NCBI GenBank assembly: GCA_903868655.1
Contig: CAIPWG010000483.1
Coordinates: 1 to 16,519 of the forward strand
Direction: 5' to 3'
From: an uncultured Sphingomonadales bacterium
Lineage (GTDB): Bacteria > Pseudomonadota > Alphaproteobacteria > Sphingomonadales > Sphingomonadaceae
DNA: 16,519 bases
Positions within the stretch are counted from its first letter, which is position 1. The number at the start of each line of letters is the position of its first letter. Both the position numbers and the translations under genes were made by a program. The notes under the pieces were generated by a model. It was not told the DNA's origin. It searched no databases and worked only from the letters and a program-made list of their open reading frames with translations. Below, in pieces: positions 15,626 to 16,519 of this stretch.

Positions 15626-16519
15626 CAACCCCACCAGCCGCGCGCGAGGCCCAGCAGCGTAATCGTTGCACCCGCACCTGCGGCCAGCGCATAGCCGATC
15701 ACCGCACTTAACCGCCCAGAGCTGGCCCGCGCGGGCGCGCGATCCCACAACAGCGTCAGATCAGGCAGCGGCGGGGCTTCGGGTGCGCCACCTTTGGCGG
15801 GGAACCGGTCTTCGATGCGGCGGATCAGTTCGGGCAGGCGCAGCAAAGTTGCGGTATCTTCGCGCAGACGCTCGGCAATCGCGGCTTCGGGGCCAAGCTC
15901 GTCGCGGATCCACGCGCGCACGAACGGCGCTGCGGTTTCCCACATGTTGATCTCGGGATCGAGCTGGGTGGCGATGCCTTCGACCATGACCATCGATTTT
16001 TGCAACAGCAGCAGATGCGGCTGGGTCTGCATGTCAAAATCGCGGGTGATCGCGAACAGCCCATCGAGCATCTGGCCGACCGACAACTCGGACACCGGTT
16101 TGCCGCGCATCGGCTCGCCCACTGCGCGCAAGGCGGTCGCGAATTCATCGACCGAATGATAGCTGGGCACATATTGCGCTTCGAAATGGATTTCGGCGAC
16201 GCGGCGATAATTGCCGGTGGTCAGGCCATAGAGGATTTCGGCCAACCATTGCCGCGCACGCCGGTCGATGCGCCCCATGATGCCGAAATCGATCGCCACG
16301 ATCGTGCCATCGGCAGTCACGAACAAATTGCCCTGGTGCATGTCGGCATGGAAATAGCCGCCGCTGATGGCTTGCGTCAGGAATGCGAGAACCAGCCGTT
16401 GCGCCAGAGCCTTGCGGTCGTGGCCTGCGGTATCGAGCGCTGCAACATCGCTGATCTTGATGCCGTCGATCCAGTCGAGGGTCATCACCCGGCCATTGGT
16501 GCGATCCCAATCGATTTCG
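15625..16519 (-). CDS. ubiB: UbiB (ABC1/ADCK) ubiquinone biosynthesis protein, 3' part
   Basis: This is the C-terminal ~297 residues of a UbiB-family atypical kinase/ATPase, which supports ubiquinone synthesis at the inner membrane. At the right edge the frame reads EIDWDRTNGRVMTLDWIDGI, matching the family. The catalytic loop is GGYFHADMHQGNLFV, followed by the metal-binding VAIDFGIMG. A C-terminal hydrophobic helix (GYALAAGAGATITLLGLARG) anchors it in the membrane. The 5' end, with the KxGQ motif, lies beyond the window. The stop overlaps the start of the acyltransferase-3 gene by one base. Confidence 0.95.
   Translation of the reverse strand, partial: EIDWDRTNGRVMTLDWIDGIKISDVAALDTAGHDRKALAQRLVLAFLTQAISGGYFHADMHQGNLFVTADGTIVAIDFGIMGRIDRRARQWLAEILYGLTTGNYRRVAEIHFEAQYVPSYHSVDEFATALRAVGEPMRGKPVSELSVGQMLDGLFAITRDFDMQTQPHLLLLQKSMVMVEGIATQLDPEINMWETAAPFVRAWIRDELGPEAAIAERLREDTATLLRLPELIRRIEDRFPAKGGAPEAPPLPDLTLLWDRAPARASSGRLSAVIGYALAAGAGATITLLGLARGWWG

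Overview
The window looks like chromosomal core-genome DNA from a GC-rich alphaproteobacterium, most likely one of the Sphingomonadales. This is inferred from a PopZ (DUF2497) homologue, the rpmH-rnpA-yidD-yidC order, a LytS/LytTR two-component pair, a class I fumarase and the general codon use. I see no phage, transposon, CRISPR, tRNA or rRNA. Coding density is high. The only long gene-free stretch is 1869-2322.

Layout. (1) 1-1868, minus: the rpmH > rnpA > yidD > yidC operon (ribosomal protein L34, RNase P protein, and two membrane-insertion factors). It runs off the left edge. The last ~45 codons of the open frame at that edge are not YidC: they match RNA polymerase beta-prime (RpoC), so the contig end is chimeric. 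(2) 1869-2322: rpmH promoter and leader hairpin, then a strong minus-strand terminator that may end a small RNA. (3) 2323-3907: a tandem universal stress protein (minus) divergent from a HAD-family hydrolase (plus), with an FNR/FixK-like box between them. (4) 3998-6028, plus: scoA-scoB (3-oxoacid CoA-transferase) and a GST-family gene, tightly coupled. (5) 6029-7126: a DUF983 zinc-ribbon membrane protein (minus) divergent from a PlsC-like acyltransferase (plus). (6) 10635-7166, minus: a degenerate isoaspartate methyltransferase-like gene, a TolC-family outer-membrane channel, PopZ, a hotdog thioesterase and a thioredoxin-fold [2Fe-2S] ferredoxin. (7) 10811-14455, plus: class I fumarase with its terminator, then a LytS-type histidine kinase overlapping a LytTR response regulator. 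(8) 16519-14495, minus: the 3' part of ubiB (ubiquinone biosynthesis kinase-like) coupled to an acyltransferase-3 membrane protein.

How they work together. The first operon makes translation, RNA-processing and membrane-insertion components. scoAB, fumarase and ubiB belong to central and respiratory metabolism (ketone-body/acyl-CoA activation, TCA cycle, quinone synthesis). TolC, DUF983, PlsC-like and acyltransferase-3 proteins concern the envelope. PopZ organises the cell pole. I found no evidence of a new multi-gene defence or mobile system. The points most worth a second look are the in-frame yidC/rpoC chimera at the left end, the candidate small RNA upstream of rpmH, the internally deleted methyltransferase, and the FNR-like box upstream of the stress protein.
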